Assembly: GCF_002292295.1 (NCBI RefSeq)
Contig: NZ_DBBS01000007.1
Location: 1-64,000, forward strand
DNA length: 64,000 nucleotides
Direction: 5' to 3'
Source of the DNA: Sphingomonas sp. UBA978
GTDB lineage: Bacteria > Pseudomonadota > Alphaproteobacteria > Sphingomonadales > Sphingomonadaceae
Positions 16,290-26,858 of this stretch are shown here, piece after piece. The notes under the pieces were generated by a model. It did not search any database, was not told where the DNA came from, and was given only the letters and a program-made list of their open reading frames with translations. Each line of letters opens with the position of its first letter. Position 1 is the first letter of the stretch. The position numbers were made by a program, and so were the translations under genes.

Positions 16290-18698
16290 CTAGTCGAGGG
16301 TCATCGCTTCGGCGGCCAGCGCTTCCGCTTCGATCAGGAGGTGGTCGTCGGCGCTGCCGGTCGAGACCTTCTCGCGGCCGATGAGGGTCAGGACGGGGAC
16401 GGCGAGCGGCGTCACCCGGTCGAGGTCGACGTGGAGCATCGTTTCGGCGGCGCGGTCGAGCAGGCCGGCGAGGCGGCCGACATCGGTCATGCGGGCGCGG
16501 GCGTCGTCCCATGCGGCCTGCAGCAGCAGGTGGGAGGGTTCGTATTTGCGCAGCACGTCGTAGATCAGGTCGGTCGAGAAGGTGACCTGTCGCCCGGTCT
16601 TGCGCTTGCCGGGGTGCTGGCGTTCGACGAGGCCGCCGATCACCGCGACCTCGCGGAAGGCGCGCTTGAGCAGGTGCGATTGCTGCACCCAGTCGACGAA
16701 TTCATGTTCGAGGATGTCGGGGCTGAACAGCGCCGCGGGGTCGGTGATCTTGTCGATTCCGTAGACCGCGAGCGCATAATCGTTGGCGACGAAGCCCAGC
16801 GGTTTGAGCCCCTCCGCCTCCATGCGGCGGGTGATGAGCATGCCGAGCGACTGATGCGCGTTCCACCCTTCGAAGCTGTAGGCGACCATGTAATGGCGGC
16901 CTTCGCGCGGGAAGGTTTCGACCAGCAGCTGGCCGGGACGGGGGAGGGCGGAGCGCTTCGCCTGGAATTCGAGCCATTCGCGCACGTCGTCGGGGAAGCG
17001 CGCCCACTGTCCGGGCTCTGCAAGGAAGCCGCGAACGCGATCGGCGAGGTTGGTCGACAGCGGCATCCGCGATCCGCCGTAGGTCGGGATGCGCGCCGGT
17101 TTCGACGAGGCGCGGACGATGAGGTCCTCGGTGTCGATCTTCTGCACCTCGCAACTCAGGCCGGCGAAGAAGAAGGTGTCGCCGGGGGAGAGCTGGGCGG
17201 CGAAGCCTTCCTCGACCTTGCCCAGGGCGCGGCCGTTGCGGAATCGGACGTTGAGCATTGTCGATTCGACGATGATGCCGGCGTTGAGGCGGTGCTGCGT
17301 CACGAATTTGGGGTGGCTGACCCGCCACAGGCCGTCCGCCTCCTGCGTCAGCCGCTTGAACCGGTCATAGGCCTTGAGGCTGTAACCGCCGTCGCGGATG
17401 AAGCCGAGGACGCGGTCGAACGTCTCGGCGGTGAGCGCGGAATAGGGCAGGGCGGAGCGCACCTCGTCGAGCAGGGCGGCTTGATCGAAGGGCGCGGCGC
17501 AGGCCATCGCCATGACGTGCTGCGCGAGCACGTCGAGCGCGCCGGGGCGAAACAGGTCGGGATCGAGCTCGCCCGCCTCGACCGCGTCGAGCGCGGCGCG
17601 CGCCTCCAGATATTCGAAACGGTTGCCGGGGACCACGATCGCCTCCGACGCCTCGTCGAGTCGATGGTTGGCGCGGCCGATCCGCTGGAGCAGGCGCGAG
17701 GAACCCTTGGGCGCGCCCATCTGGATGACGCAATCGACGTCGCCCCAGTCGACGCCGAGGTCGAGGCTGGCGGTGGCGACGAGCGCGCGCAGCCGGCCGG
17801 AGGCCATCGCGCCTTCGACCTTGCGGCGCGCCTCCAGCGCGAGGCTGCCGTGGTGGACGCCGATCGGGAGCGACAGCGTGTTCACCTTCCACAGGTCCTG
17901 GAAGATCAGCTCGGCGAGGCTGCGGGTGTTGCAGAAGATGATCGAGGTCCTGTGCGTCTCGATCTCCGCCATCACCTGTTCGGCGGCGTAGCGCCCGGAA
18001 TGGCCCGACCAGGGCACGCGGCCCTCGGGCAGCAGGATCGCGATGTTCGGATCGGCGCCCGCCTCGCCCTGCACCATCGCGACCTGATCGATGTCGCCGT
18101 CGGGGGCGAGCCAGGCGCGATAGCCGTCGCTGTCGGCAACCGTGGCGGAGAGCGCGACGCGGCGCAGGCCGGGGCTGATCCGCTGGAGCCGCGCCATGCA
18201 CAGCGAGAGCAGGTCGCCGCGCTTGCCGGTGGCGAAGGCATGGACCTCGTCGACGACGATCGTCCGCAACCCTTCGAACATGGTGACGCTGTCGGGATAG
18301 CTGAGCAGCAGCGACAGCGATTCGGGCGTGGTCAGCAGGATCTGCGGCGGCCGGACGCGCTGGCGCGCCTTGCGATCCGATGGCGTGTCGCCGGTGCGCG
18401 TTTCGACGCGCAGCGTGAGGCCCATCTCGTCGATCGGGGTGACGAGGTTGCGCTGGATGTCGACCGCGAGCGCCTTCAGCGGCGAGACGTAGAGCGTGTG
18501 GAGGCCCTCGGTCGGGGCCTCGATCAATTCGGTCAGCGTCGGCAGGAAGCCGGCGAGCGTCTTGCCCGCGCCGGTGGTGGCGACGAGCAAGGCGTGCCGA
18601 CCGGCGCGGCCTTCGCGGAGCATGTCGAGCTGGTGGCGGCGCGGTCGCCAGCCGCGGGCGGCGAACCAGTCGGCGAGGGGTGGGGGGAGATCGGTCAT
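16290..18698 (-). CDS. Ligase-associated DEXH-box helicase (Lhr-like)
   Basis: Superfamily 2 ATP-dependent helicase, 802 residues. Walker A is TTGAGKTLAG (41-50), motif II DEVH (150-153), motif III SATVADS, and the C-terminal RecA domain has QRIGRANHR. The length and the Lhr-type winged helix and beta-barrel region match the short, ligase-associated form of Lhr. It works with an ATP-dependent DNA ligase, an exonuclease and PdeM in a known DNA-damage module. It is divergent from the exonuclease gene across a 131-base gap filled mainly by a repeat. Confidence 0.92.
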   Translation of the reverse strand: MTDLPPPLADWFAARGWRPRRHQLDMLREGRAGRHALLVATTGAGKTLAGFLPTLTELIEAPTEGLHTLYVSPLKALAVDIQRNLVTPIDEMGLTLRVETRTGDTPSDRKARQRVRPPQILLTTPESLSLLLSYPDSVTMFEGLRTIVVDEVHAFATGKRGDLLSLCMARLQRISPGLRRVALSATVADSDGYRAWLAPDGDIDQVAMVQGEAGADPNIAILLPEGRVPWSGHSGRYAAEQVMAEIETHRTSIIFCNTRSLAELIFQDLWKVNTLSLPIGVHHGSLALEARRKVEGAMASGRLRALVATASLDLGVDWGDVDCVIQMGAPKGSSRLLQRIGRANHRLDEASEAIVVPGNRFEYLEARAALDAVEAGELDPDLFRPGALDVLAQHVMAMACAAPFDQAALLDEVRSALPYSALTAETFDRVLGFIRDGGYSLKAYDRFKRLTQEADGLWRVSHPKFVTQHRLNAGIIVESTMLNVRFRNGRALGKVEEGFAAQLSPGDTFFFAGLSCEVQKIDTEDLIVRASSKPARIPTYGGSRMPLSTNLADRVRGFLAEPGQWARFPDDVREWLEFQAKRSALPRPGQLLVETFPREGRHYMVAYSFEGWNAHQSLGMLITRRMEAEGLKPLGFVANDYALAVYGIDKITDPAALFSPDILEHEFVDWVQQSHLLKRAFREVAVIGGLVERQHPGKRKTGRQVTFSTDLIYDVLRKYEPSHLLLQAAWDDARARMTDVGRLAGLLDRAAETMLHVDLDRVTPLAVPVLTLIGREKVSTGSADDHLLIEAEALAAEAMTLD

Positions 18699-18707
18699 GC
18701 GTCGTCA

Positions 18708-18794
18708 CCCTCACCCCGCGGCAATGCTGCCGCCTTGCCCCTCGCCCGATGGGAGAGGGGAAGAGCGCCGGCGGCGCGAAGGGGTGAGGGTGAA
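18708..18794. repeat. Hairpin repeat, family B
   Basis: Inverted repeat opening with CACCCTCACCCCGCGGCAAT and closing with GAAGGGGTGAGGGTG, with an inner CGATGGGAGAGGGG. Related copies occur at 22357-22500 and 55195-55241. It fills most of the divergent gap between the helicase and exonuclease genes, where both promoters must lie. Confidence 0.75.
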
Positions 18795-18829
18795 CGGGAA
18801 CCGACCAGCATCCCAACCATATAGGTAGC

Positions 18830-19828
18830 ATGGCACGATTGGGCGACTGGCTGGAACCGCATCCGCACGGCATCTATGTGAAGCCCGCCGACGCGTGGAT
18901 CGACCCGTCGGAGCCCGAGGCGCGCGCGCTGGTGACGCATGGCCATGCCGATCATGCCCGCGGCGGCCATGGCGCGGTATGGGCGACGCCCGAGACGCTG
19001 GCGATCATGGATGCGCGCTATGGCGAGCAGGCGGGCCATCCGGTCGGCTATGGCGAGGCGATGCGGATGGGCGACGTGACGGTCGGCTTCGTGCCGGCGG
19101 GCCATGTGCTGGGATCGGCACAGATCGTGCTCGACTATCGCGACGAGCGCGTGGTGGTGTCGGGCGACTATAAGCGGCGGCCGGACCCGACCTGCGCGCC
19201 GTTCGAGCCGGTGAAATGCGACGTGTTCGTGACCGAGGCGACCTTTGCCTTGCCGGTGTTCCGGCATCCGGACACGGGAGACGAGATCGACAAGCTGATC
19301 GCGCGGCTGCACGCCAATCCCGATCGCTGCGTGCTGGTCGGCGCCTATGCCCTGGGCAAGGCGCAGCGGGTGATCGCGGAACTGCGCGCACGGGGGCATG
19401 AGGCGCCGATCTATATCCATGGCGCGTTGCAGCGTCTGTGCGACCTCTATGCCGAACATGGCGTGCGGCTGGGCGAGCTGTTGCCGGTGGCGGAGGCGAA
19501 GAAGGCGGACATGGCGGGGCATGTCGTGATGTGCCCGCCCGGCGCGCTCAACGACCGCTGGTCGCGGCGACTGCCCGACCCGATCACCGCAATGGCGAGC
19601 GGGTGGATGCGGGTGCGGCAACGGGCGCGGCAGAAGAACGTCGAGCTGCCGCTGATCCTGTCCGATCATGCCGACTGGGACGAACTGACCGACACGCTGT
19701 CGGAGATCGCGCCCAGGGAGGTGTGGGTGACGCACGGGCGCGAGGAGGCGCTGGTCCACTGGTGCATGACCCGCCAGATCAAGGCGCGCGCGCTGGCGCT
19801 GGTGGGGTTCGAGGATGAGGACGATTGA
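18830..19828 (+). CDS. Ligase-associated exonuclease, MBL fold
   Basis: Metallo-beta-lactamase/beta-CASP-type nuclease of 332 residues, related to mRNA 3'-end processing factors. The metal motif THGHADH (36-42) and the later AGHVLGSAQI and VVSGDYKRR segments are characteristic. Members of this family are encoded beside an ATP-dependent ligase and Lhr helicase and are thought to act in DNA damage repair. The partner helicase is divergent next door; the ligase is 8.4 kb to the right. Confidence 0.9.
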   Translation: MARLGDWLEPHPHGIYVKPADAWIDPSEPEARALVTHGHADHARGGHGAVWATPETLAIMDARYGEQAGHPVGYGEAMRMGDVTVGFVPAGHVLGSAQIVLDYRDERVVVSGDYKRRPDPTCAPFEPVKCDVFVTEATFALPVFRHPDTGDEIDKLIARLHANPDRCVLVGAYALGKAQRVIAELRARGHEAPIYIHGALQRLCDLYAEHGVRLGELLPVAEAKKADMAGHVVMCPPGALNDRWSRRLPDPITAMASGWMRVRQRARQKNVELPLILSDHADWDELTDTLSEIAPREVWVTHGREEALVHWCMTRQIKARALALVGFEDEDD

Positions 19829-19851
19829 GGGGGGAGCCCGGGGAGTGATGG

Positions 19852-20044
19852 ATTCACGCGAAGGCGCGAAGACGCAAAGATGTGGTGCGCGCGGAGGCGC
19901 GGAGAACGCGGAGGACGGGCGGGTTTGCCGCTGCCGCCTCGGACGATAACTGATGGGAATGGGCAGGGCCGCTGCGTGGACGCAGTTTTTTTTAGCGCGT
20001 ACGCGCGATCACCTTTTCTTCGCGCCTTTGCGTCTTCGCGAGGA
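19852..20044. repeat. Inverted-repeat element, family M
   Basis: Left arm ATTCACGCGAAGGCGCGAAG plus GCGCGCGGAGGCGCGGAGAA; right arm CTTCGCGCCTTTGCGTCTTC and GCGAGGAT. The centre includes a run of eight T. It fills the space between the convergent exonuclease and phosphatase-family genes. Confidence 0.75.
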
Positions 20045-20877
20045 TCAATTCTCTTCGAAGCCGAGCTTGGCCACCACCGGGAAATGGTCGGAGGGATAGC
20101 GCGCGCCATCGTGGCTGGTGATCGTTTCCACGGTCAGCGGGCGGAAGCCGCGGGTGAGGATCCAGTCGATGCGGCGGTCGGGCGTGCCGGTGAAGTCGTG
20201 GAAGGTGAGGGCCGGGCCCTGCGGGGCGGCGACCGCCTGCCACACGTCCTGCAGCGATGCCGTCAGCGTGGCGTGGGTCGGGGTGTCGGGGGTGGTGTTG
20301 AAGTCGCCGGTCAGCACGACCGGGTCCGTGCCGGCAATGGCGGGCAGGCGCGCGACGATCAGGCGGGCGGCCTTTTCGCGGGCGGGTTCGTCCTCGGCGC
20401 GATAGGGGAAATGGGTGTCGAGCAGGACGAAGCGGCGGCCGTCGCGTGTCCGGAAGCGGCCCCATGTGACCATGCGCGGCAGCGGGTGGCCCCAGCTGAT
20501 GCTGCCGGGCACGTCGGGCGTGTCGGACAGCCAGAAATCGCCCTGTGCGAGCAGCGTCAGCCGGTCGGGGCGGTAGAAGATGCCCATATGCTCGTCGCCA
20601 TGGCCGCCACGCCGGTCGCGGCCGAACCAGCGATAGCGGGGCAGCGCGCGGACGATGTCGTCGCCCTGGCTCCGGAACAGCTCCTGCGTCCCGAACAGGT
20701 CGGGATCGGCGGCGGCGACGGTTTGCGCGAACAGCGCGCGGCGGTTGGGCCAGACGTTGGCGCCGTCGCCCGGATTGGGCAGGCGTACGTTGAAGGTCAT
20801 GACGGTCAGCGTCGCGGGCTTCGCCGCGCCGGTCAGCGCCAGCGCGGCGAGGGCGGCGAGCGTGGTGCGGCGGGAAA

Positions 20878-20881
<4 letters not shown>
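20045..20881 (-). CDS. Exported endonuclease/exonuclease/phosphatase-family protein
   Basis: 278-residue hydrolase of the EEP (DNase I-like) superfamily. The first about 20 residues (ISRRTTLAALAALALTGAAKP) form a signal peptide with a twin-arginine-like SRR start, so the protein is probably periplasmic. TVMTFNVRLPNPGDG, GTQELF, LTGDFNTTPDTP and the terminal PSDHFPVVAKL carry the expected Asn, Glu, Asp-Asn and Asp-His catalytic residues. The substrate could be DNA, a phospholipid or a sugar phosphate. Its ATG overlaps the rpoN stop by four bases, so it is translated from the rpoN transcript. Confidence 0.87.
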
Positions 20882-22356
<1,475 letters not shown>

Positions 22357-22500
22357 ATGCCCCTCTCCCGACGGGAGAGGGAGGGAGCCACAGAAAGCGG
22401 CGGACGGGTGAGGGGCGATACGGACAGTGCGTCGCACCTGCCCTCACCCCGCGCCCCTCCGGGGCTTGCCCCTCTCCCGGTGGGAGAGGGGTGGAAGGCG
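22357..22500. repeat. Two hairpin repeats, family B, before rpoN
   Basis: Two adjacent copies of the family-B repeat: CCCCTCTCCCGACGGGAGAG to GGGTGAGGGG (about 22359-22417), and CCTCACCCCGCGCCCCTCCG to TCTCCCGGTGGGAGAGGGG (about 22442-22491). They occupy the gap between lptB and rpoN. The first copy supplies the purine-rich sequence that serves as the rpoN ribosome site. Confidence 0.75.
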
Positions 22501-22518
22501 AAGTCTTTCCGCATCACT

Positions 22519-23298
22519 CTACAGCGAGAAGCCCTCGCCGAGGTACAGGCGGCGGACGTTGGCGTCGGCGACCAGTTCCTCGGGGCTGCCCGCGAAGAGC
22601 ACGCGGCCATCGTAGATGATGTAGGCGCGGTCGACGATGTCGAGCGTTTCGCGGACGTTGTGATCGGTGATGAGTACGCCGATGTCGCGGCGCTTGAGGT
22701 CCTTCACCAGATCGCGGATGTCGGCGATCGAGATCGGGTCGATGCCGGCGAAGGGTTCGTCGAGCAGCATGATCGACGGATCCGCGGCGAGCGCGCGGGC
22801 GATCTCGGCGCGGCGGCGCTCGCCGCCCGACAGCGCCATCGCCGGCGAGGCGCGCAGGCGGGTAAGGCCGAATTCGTCGAGCAGCTTGTCGAGCTTTGCG
22901 GGCCGTGCCGCCGCATCGGGTTCGGACAGTTCGAGCACCGAGGCGATGTTCTTCTCGATCGACAGGCCGCGGAAGATGCTGGTTTCCTGCGGCAGGTAGC
23001 CCAGACCGAGGATCGCGCGGCGATACATCGGCAGTTTGGTGATATCCTCGCCGTCGAGCATGATCCGGCCGGAATCGGGCTTCACCAGTCCCATCACCGA
23101 GTAGAAGCAGGTCGTCTTGCCGGCGCCGTTGGGGCCGAGCAGGCCGACGACCTCGCCGCGGTCGACCGACACCGAGACGTCGGTGAGGACGACGCGCTTG
23201 TCGTAGGATTTGGCGATCGAGATCGCCTGCAACCCGCGGCTGACCGGCGCTTCGTGAATCGCCTCGGCGGTCTGCAGGTCGGAAACGGCGGCGTCCAT
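22519..23298 (-). CDS. lptB: LPS export ABC transporter ATPase LptB
   Basis: Cytoplasmic ATPase of the LptB2FG complex that extracts lipopolysaccharide from the inner membrane and drives it through the LptA bridge. 259 residues from the ATG at 23298. Walker A GPNGAGKTT, Q-loop GYLPQETSIFR, signature LSGGERRRAEIARAL and Walker B IMLLDEPFAGIDP are all intact. It follows lptA after 189 bases and precedes rpoN, the standard order. An in-frame extension of 44 codons upstream is unlikely because it is repeat-like and lacks a ribosome site. Confidence 0.97.
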   Translation of the reverse strand: MDAAVSDLQTAEAIHEAPVSRGLQAISIAKSYDKRVVLTDVSVSVDRGEVVGLLGPNGAGKTTCFYSVMGLVKPDSGRIMLDGEDITKLPMYRRAILGLGYLPQETSIFRGLSIEKNIASVLELSEPDAAARPAKLDKLLDEFGLTRLRASPAMALSGGERRRAEIARALAADPSIMLLDEPFAGIDPISIADIRDLVKDLKRRDIGVLITDHNVRETLDIVDRAYIIYDGRVLFAGSPEELVADANVRRLYLGEGFSL

Positions 23299-23487
23299 GG
23301 GCGTGATGCCTCGCAGCAATGGGTTACCGAAGCCCTGCCTTGGCAGGGTTCGTGCATGTCGGTGCGTCATGGCGCGCGGGAGGGCGCGAGGGAAGCCCTG
23401 TTTCGGTGGATCGTGGCTCCCGTCCGCCACAAAGGGACGTCATCCCCGCTCAGGCGGCGATGACGAGGCGATGGATTCGGGAAAGGG

Positions 23488-24033
23488 TCAGTCGCGCTTC
23501 GGAACGGAGAAGGTGCCGGTGACGCGGCCGCCCGGTGCCGCCGTGGTGGCGCCGCCGGTCGCGCCGCTCGACCCGCGTACCGACGATCCGTCGATCACGG
23601 CGCGGCCGGTATCGAGGTTGATCGTCAGCCGGCCGCCGTTGACGGTGTTGCCGCCCTGCGTCAGCGTCACCGCACCGAGCATGGTGATGACGCGGCGGTT
23701 GAGATCGTAGATCGCGAACTGGCTCTTGGCGGTCTGGTCCGGCCGGCGGACGGTGACGCCGCCGCTGGCGTCGAGTCGCGACACCTGCGGATTGCCGCCG
23801 ACGACCTGCCCGGTATAGCTGACGGTCATCCGCGCGGCGTTGAGCGTCATCTCCGCCTGCTTCACCGACACGCTGCCCGACAGCACCGCGCGATTCGCCT
23901 TGTCCTGCAATTCGATGTTGTCGGCGCCGAAGTCGATCGGCGCGTTCGAATTGTGCGCGGTCTGCGCCGCCAGCGGCGTGCCGACGGGCAACAGGGCGGT
24001 GAACAGCAGGGCGAGGAAAAGGGGCAAGCGCAT
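23488..24033 (-). CDS. lptA: LPS transport periplasmic protein LptA
   Basis: Periplasmic bridge protein of the OstA/LptA beta-jellyroll family, 181 residues. Signal peptide at about 1-23 (LFLALLFTALLPVGTPLAAQ). The body has the repeating strand pattern, e.g. IDFGADNIELQDKANRAVLS and NTVNGGRLTINLDTGRAVI. The C-terminal 30 residues are a Ser/Gly/Ala/Thr-rich tail. It starts 6 bases after lptC in the rnd-lptC-lptA-lptB-rpoN run. Confidence 0.94.
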   Translation of the reverse strand: MRLPLFLALLFTALLPVGTPLAAQTAHNSNAPIDFGADNIELQDKANRAVLSGSVSVKQAEMTLNAARMTVSYTGQVVGGNPQVSRLDASGGVTVRRPDQTAKSQFAIYDLNRRVITMLGAVTLTQGGNTVNGGRLTINLDTGRAVIDGSSVRGSSGATGGATTAAPGGRVTGTFSVPKRD

Positions 24034-24039
24034 GATGCG

Positions 24040-24681
24040 CTATTTCGTCCCTCGCGGCACGAACCGCAAGCGGGCATTGCCGCTGAGCCGCACGGTCCGC
24101 CCCTCGAGGTCGGCGCTGAGCGTGTTCGCGCTGAAATTGCCCTGCGGCACGGTGCCGGTGACCTTGCCCTGGCTGTTCATCGTCTTGGACTTGAGATCGA
24201 TCGTCGCATCGCTGGTGTCGAGGCGATAGCCGTTGGCGGCGCGGAAGGCGATCGGGCCGTCGACCTTCATCTGTTCGGTGTTGAGGTCGTAGCGCCCCTG
24301 ATTGGCGCGCAGCGTCGCCGGGCCGTCCTGCAGCGCGAGATCGGCGGCCATGCCGTTGATCTGCACGACCGGCACACTGCTGCTCTGCTGCACCGCCGAT
24401 CCGGCATTGAGCGCGAACGCCTGCCCCTTGTCGTCCTGACCGCGATAGGTGGCGGCCTGCAGCTTCATCCGCTCCTTCGCCACCTCGACCTTGTTCTTGT
24501 CGAGGACGAAGGACACCTCGTTGCCCGCAGTCAGCGGCGCCATCACGAGGAAGGCGGCGAGCACGCCGATGCCGACCGGCAGGCCGGTGTTGAGCAGCGC
24601 GACGAACCGGTCGTGCCGGCCGCCGGGCGCGGCCCAGCGCTGGCGTGCCGAGCGCACGCGGTCCGCGACGGCGGAGCTCAC
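24040..24681 (-). CDS. lptC: LPS export membrane-anchored protein LptC
   Basis: Inner-membrane anchored component that passes lipopolysaccharide from LptB2FG to LptA. 213 residues with one N-terminal transmembrane helix (about 29-50, LLNTGLPVGIGVLAAFLVMA) and a periplasmic jellyroll with alternating strands such as GPATLRANQGRYDLNTEQMK. It lies 9 bases after the ribonuclease D-like gene and 6 bases before lptA, so the genes are surely one operon. Confidence 0.92.
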   Translation of the reverse strand: MSSAVADRVRSARQRWAAPGGRHDRFVALLNTGLPVGIGVLAAFLVMAPLTAGNEVSFVLDKNKVEVAKERMKLQAATYRGQDDKGQAFALNAGSAVQQSSSVPVVQINGMAADLALQDGPATLRANQGRYDLNTEQMKVDGPIAFRAANGYRLDTSDATIDLKSKTMNSQGKVTGTVPQGNFSANTLSADLEGRTVRLSGNARLRFVPRGTK

Positions 24682-24690
24682 CGGCGCGAC

Positions 24691-25311
24691 TCAGGCATGG
24701 GCGAAGATGTCGATCTCTGGCCAGCCGGCGAGGTCGAGCGCGGCGCGGGTCGGCAGGAAGTCGAAGCACGCCTGCGCGATCGCGGTGCGGCCCTCGCGCG
24801 CCAGCCGCCGGTCGAGCTCCGCCTGCAGGCGATGGAGGAAGCGGACGTCGCTGGCGGCATAATCCTTCTGCGCGTCCGACAGTTCGGGCGCGCCCCAGTC
24901 CGACGATTGCTGTTGCTTGCTGAGTTCCTGCCCGAGCAGTTCGCGGACCAGCTCCTTCAGCCCGTGCCGGTCGGTGTAGGTGCGGATCAGGCGCGAGGCG
25001 ATCTTGGTGTCATAGGCCGGTGCGGCGACGATGCCGAGATAATGCTGGAGCGCGGCGATGTCGAAGCGGCCGTAATGGTACAGCTTGACCCGCGCGGGGT
25101 CGCTCAGCAGCGCCTTGAGGTTGGGCGCGGCATAGTCGCTGCCGGCGCCGAAGCGGACCAGATGTTCGTCGGGGCCGCCATCGGACAGCTGGACGACGCA
25201 GAGCCGGTCGCGCGGGGTGATGAGGCCCATCGTCTCGGTATCGACGGCGATCGAGGCGCCGGGAGCGAAGACGTCGGCGGGGAGGTCTTCCTCGTGGAAG
25301 TGTACGGTCAT
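24691..25311 (-). CDS. Ribonuclease D-type 3'-5' exonuclease
   Basis: DEDD-family exonuclease domain of 206 residues without the C-terminal HRDC domain of full RNase D. Exo I is VDTET (Asp24, Glu26), Exo II lies around LYHYGRFDIAAL and Exo III in YAASDVRFLHRL with the conserved Tyr and Asp. It likely trims stable RNA 3' ends. It is the first gene of the leftward cluster ahead of lptC; this link with the lpt genes is frequent in alphaproteobacteria. Confidence 0.9.
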   Translation of the reverse strand: MTVHFHEEDLPADVFAPGASIAVDTETMGLITPRDRLCVVQLSDGGPDEHLVRFGAGSDYAAPNLKALLSDPARVKLYHYGRFDIAALQHYLGIVAAPAYDTKIASRLIRTYTDRHGLKELVRELLGQELSKQQQSSDWGAPELSDAQKDYAASDVRFLHRLQAELDRRLAREGRTAIAQACFDFLPTRAALDLAGWPEIDIFAHA

Positions 25312-25581
25312 GTGGCCGCCCTACGCGCCAACGCCGCCGCGCTCAATGGTTAAGCGTTCCGACGATCGCGGCGATTCGATGGCATACGGGCCACATGGCG
25401 GCAAGTATCGGTATGAGATGGGCAATAGCCGCGACGAATTTGTTCGCGACGACTTGTTTTCTGCGCTATGACGAGTCCCAAGGCGCAATAGGTTTGGCGC
25501 CCGAGGGCTCGCGTTCGTCGTCCGGCGCACGAGTATCTCGTACGGATAGGTTGCGGGCGAACCGGGAAGACGAACAGGGTT

Positions 25582-26424
25582 ATGGGTTACGACAAAGGTG
25601 GCCGCGGCAATCGTGGCGGACGTGGTCGCGACAAGCGCGATGATTTCGGCGGCGGCAGCAGCGACTTCGGCGGTGGCAGCAGCTTCGGCGGCGGCGGTTT
25701 CGGTGGCGGCGGTTTCGGCGGCGGTGACCGTGGCGGCTTCGGCGGTGGCAGCAGCTTCGGCGGCGGCGATCGCGGCGGCTTCGGTGGCGGCGGCGGCGGC
25801 GGCTTCCGTGGTGGCGGCGGCGGCGGTTTCGGCGGCGGCGGTGGTGGCGGCTTCAGCGGCGGTGGCCGCGGCATGCCCCCGCAGGTCGTCGGCGAGGGCA
25901 CCGGCGTGGTCAAGTTCTTCAACGCGCAGAAGGGCTTCGGCTTCGTCGTTCGCGATGACGGCGGCGAAGACGTGTTCGTTCACATCTCGGCGGTCGAACA
26001 GGCCGGCATGAGCGCACTGGCCGAGGGCCAGCCGCTCGGCTTCACGCTCGTCGATCGCGGCGGCCGCATCTCGGCGACCGAGCTGAAGATCGACGGCGAG
26101 CCGATGGCCGTCACCGAGCGCGCCCCCCGCGAGCCGCGCGAAGGTGGCTTCGGCGACCGTGGTCCCCGTCCCGCCGCTGGCGGCGCCGGTGGTCCGCAGC
26201 GTCAGCTGACCGGCGAGAAGGCGACCGGCACGGTCAAGTTCTTCAACGCGATGAAGGGCTTCGGCTTCATTCAGCGCGACGACGGACAGCCCGATGCGTT
26301 CGTGCACATCTCGGCCGTCGAGCGCGCCGGCATGTCGACCCTGAACGAGGGCGACAAGCTGCAGTTCGAACTCGAGGTCGATCGTCGCGGCAAGTACGCC
26401 GCGGTGAACCTGTCGGCCGCGTAA
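25582..26424 (+). CDS. Double cold-shock-domain protein with Gly-rich N-terminus
   Basis: RNA/ssDNA-binding protein of 280 residues. Residues 1-98 are low-complexity, dominated by FGGG and RGG units. Two cold-shock domains follow: CSD1 about 104-172 with RNP1 KGFGFV (117-122) and RNP2 VFVHI (131-135), and CSD2 about 212-278 with KGFGFI (225-230) and FVHI (240-243). A charged linker (176-210) joins them. Double-CSD proteins are usual in alphaproteobacteria, but they are normally near 170-200 residues; the long glycine-rich head is the oddity. It is preceded by a 270-base gap that may carry a long leader, and followed by a strong terminator. Confidence 0.92.
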   Translation: MGYDKGGRGNRGGRGRDKRDDFGGGSSDFGGGSSFGGGGFGGGGFGGGDRGGFGGGSSFGGGDRGGFGGGGGGGFRGGGGGGFGGGGGGGFSGGGRGMPPQVVGEGTGVVKFFNAQKGFGFVVRDDGGEDVFVHISAVEQAGMSALAEGQPLGFTLVDRGGRISATELKIDGEPMAVTERAPREPREGGFGDRGPRPAAGGAGGPQRQLTGEKATGTVKFFNAMKGFGFIQRDDGQPDAFVHISAVERAGMSTLNEGDKLQFELEVDRRGKYAAVNLSAA

Positions 26425-26445
26425 GCTTCCCGATTCGTCAGTAAG

Positions 26446-26480
26446 AGGCCCGGCCCGCAGATGCGGTGCCGGGCCTTTTG
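26446..26480 (+). terminator. Rho-independent terminator of the cold-shock gene
   Basis: Nine-base stem AGGCCCGGC (26446-26454) and GCCGGGCCT (26468-26476) with a 13-base loop, followed by TTTTGCGTTTTT. It lies 21 bases after the stop codon. Confidence 0.85.
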
Positions 26481-26525
26481 CGTTTTTGGGGCCGGGTGCG
26501 TGGACTCGGTCGGGCGGTGCTGGGG

Positions 26526-26659
26526 CCGATCGACATTCAGTTCTGACGGCCTGCAACTGGCGCTTTCGCGCGCTTCCGGTGCTCAATTACCGGACGGACG
26601 CTGCGCCCAAGTCACGCAAAACCCCGTTTTCGGCACGCCATTATCTGAATGTCGATTGG
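26526..26659. repeat. 15-base inverted repeat flanking 104 bases
   Basis: CCGATCGACATTCAG (26526-26540) and CTGAATGTCGATTGG (26645-26659) are inverted with 14 of 15 pairs matching. The enclosed sequence has no gene. The core GCCGATCGACATTC recurs once at about 8015-8028, upstream of rpmF. It may be a tiny non-autonomous element. Confidence 0.55.
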
Positions 26660-26673
26660 CGCTAGGTGGCTTT

Positions 26674-26766
26674 CCTCCCTCGTCATTGCGAGCGTCGCGA
26701 AGCAATCCAGGGCGTCCTGGTCCGGCTCTGGATTGCTTCGCTGCGCTCGCAATGACGAGGGGGGGC
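26674..26766. repeat. Palindromic intergenic repeat, family P
   Basis: Arms CTCGTCATTGCGAGCGTCGC and TGCGCTCGCAATGACGAG with inner AAGCAATCCAGG and CTGGATTGCTT. With the terminator and the 15-base inverted repeat it accounts for the gene-free stretch 26425-26858. Confidence 0.85.
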
Positions 26767-26858
26767 TTCCAAAACGGTCAAGCTTCGCCGCCGAATCGGC
26801 AGGCTGAGGCGGACAAATCGTGCCGGTCGCGCTATCGGACGAACGGATGGAGGATCGC

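Noticed and set aside
18699..18829. LexA-type operator between the helicase and exonuclease genes
   Set aside because: GAACGGGAAC is present at about 18795 but the spacing is two bases, not the GTTC-N7-GTTC of alphaproteobacterial LexA.
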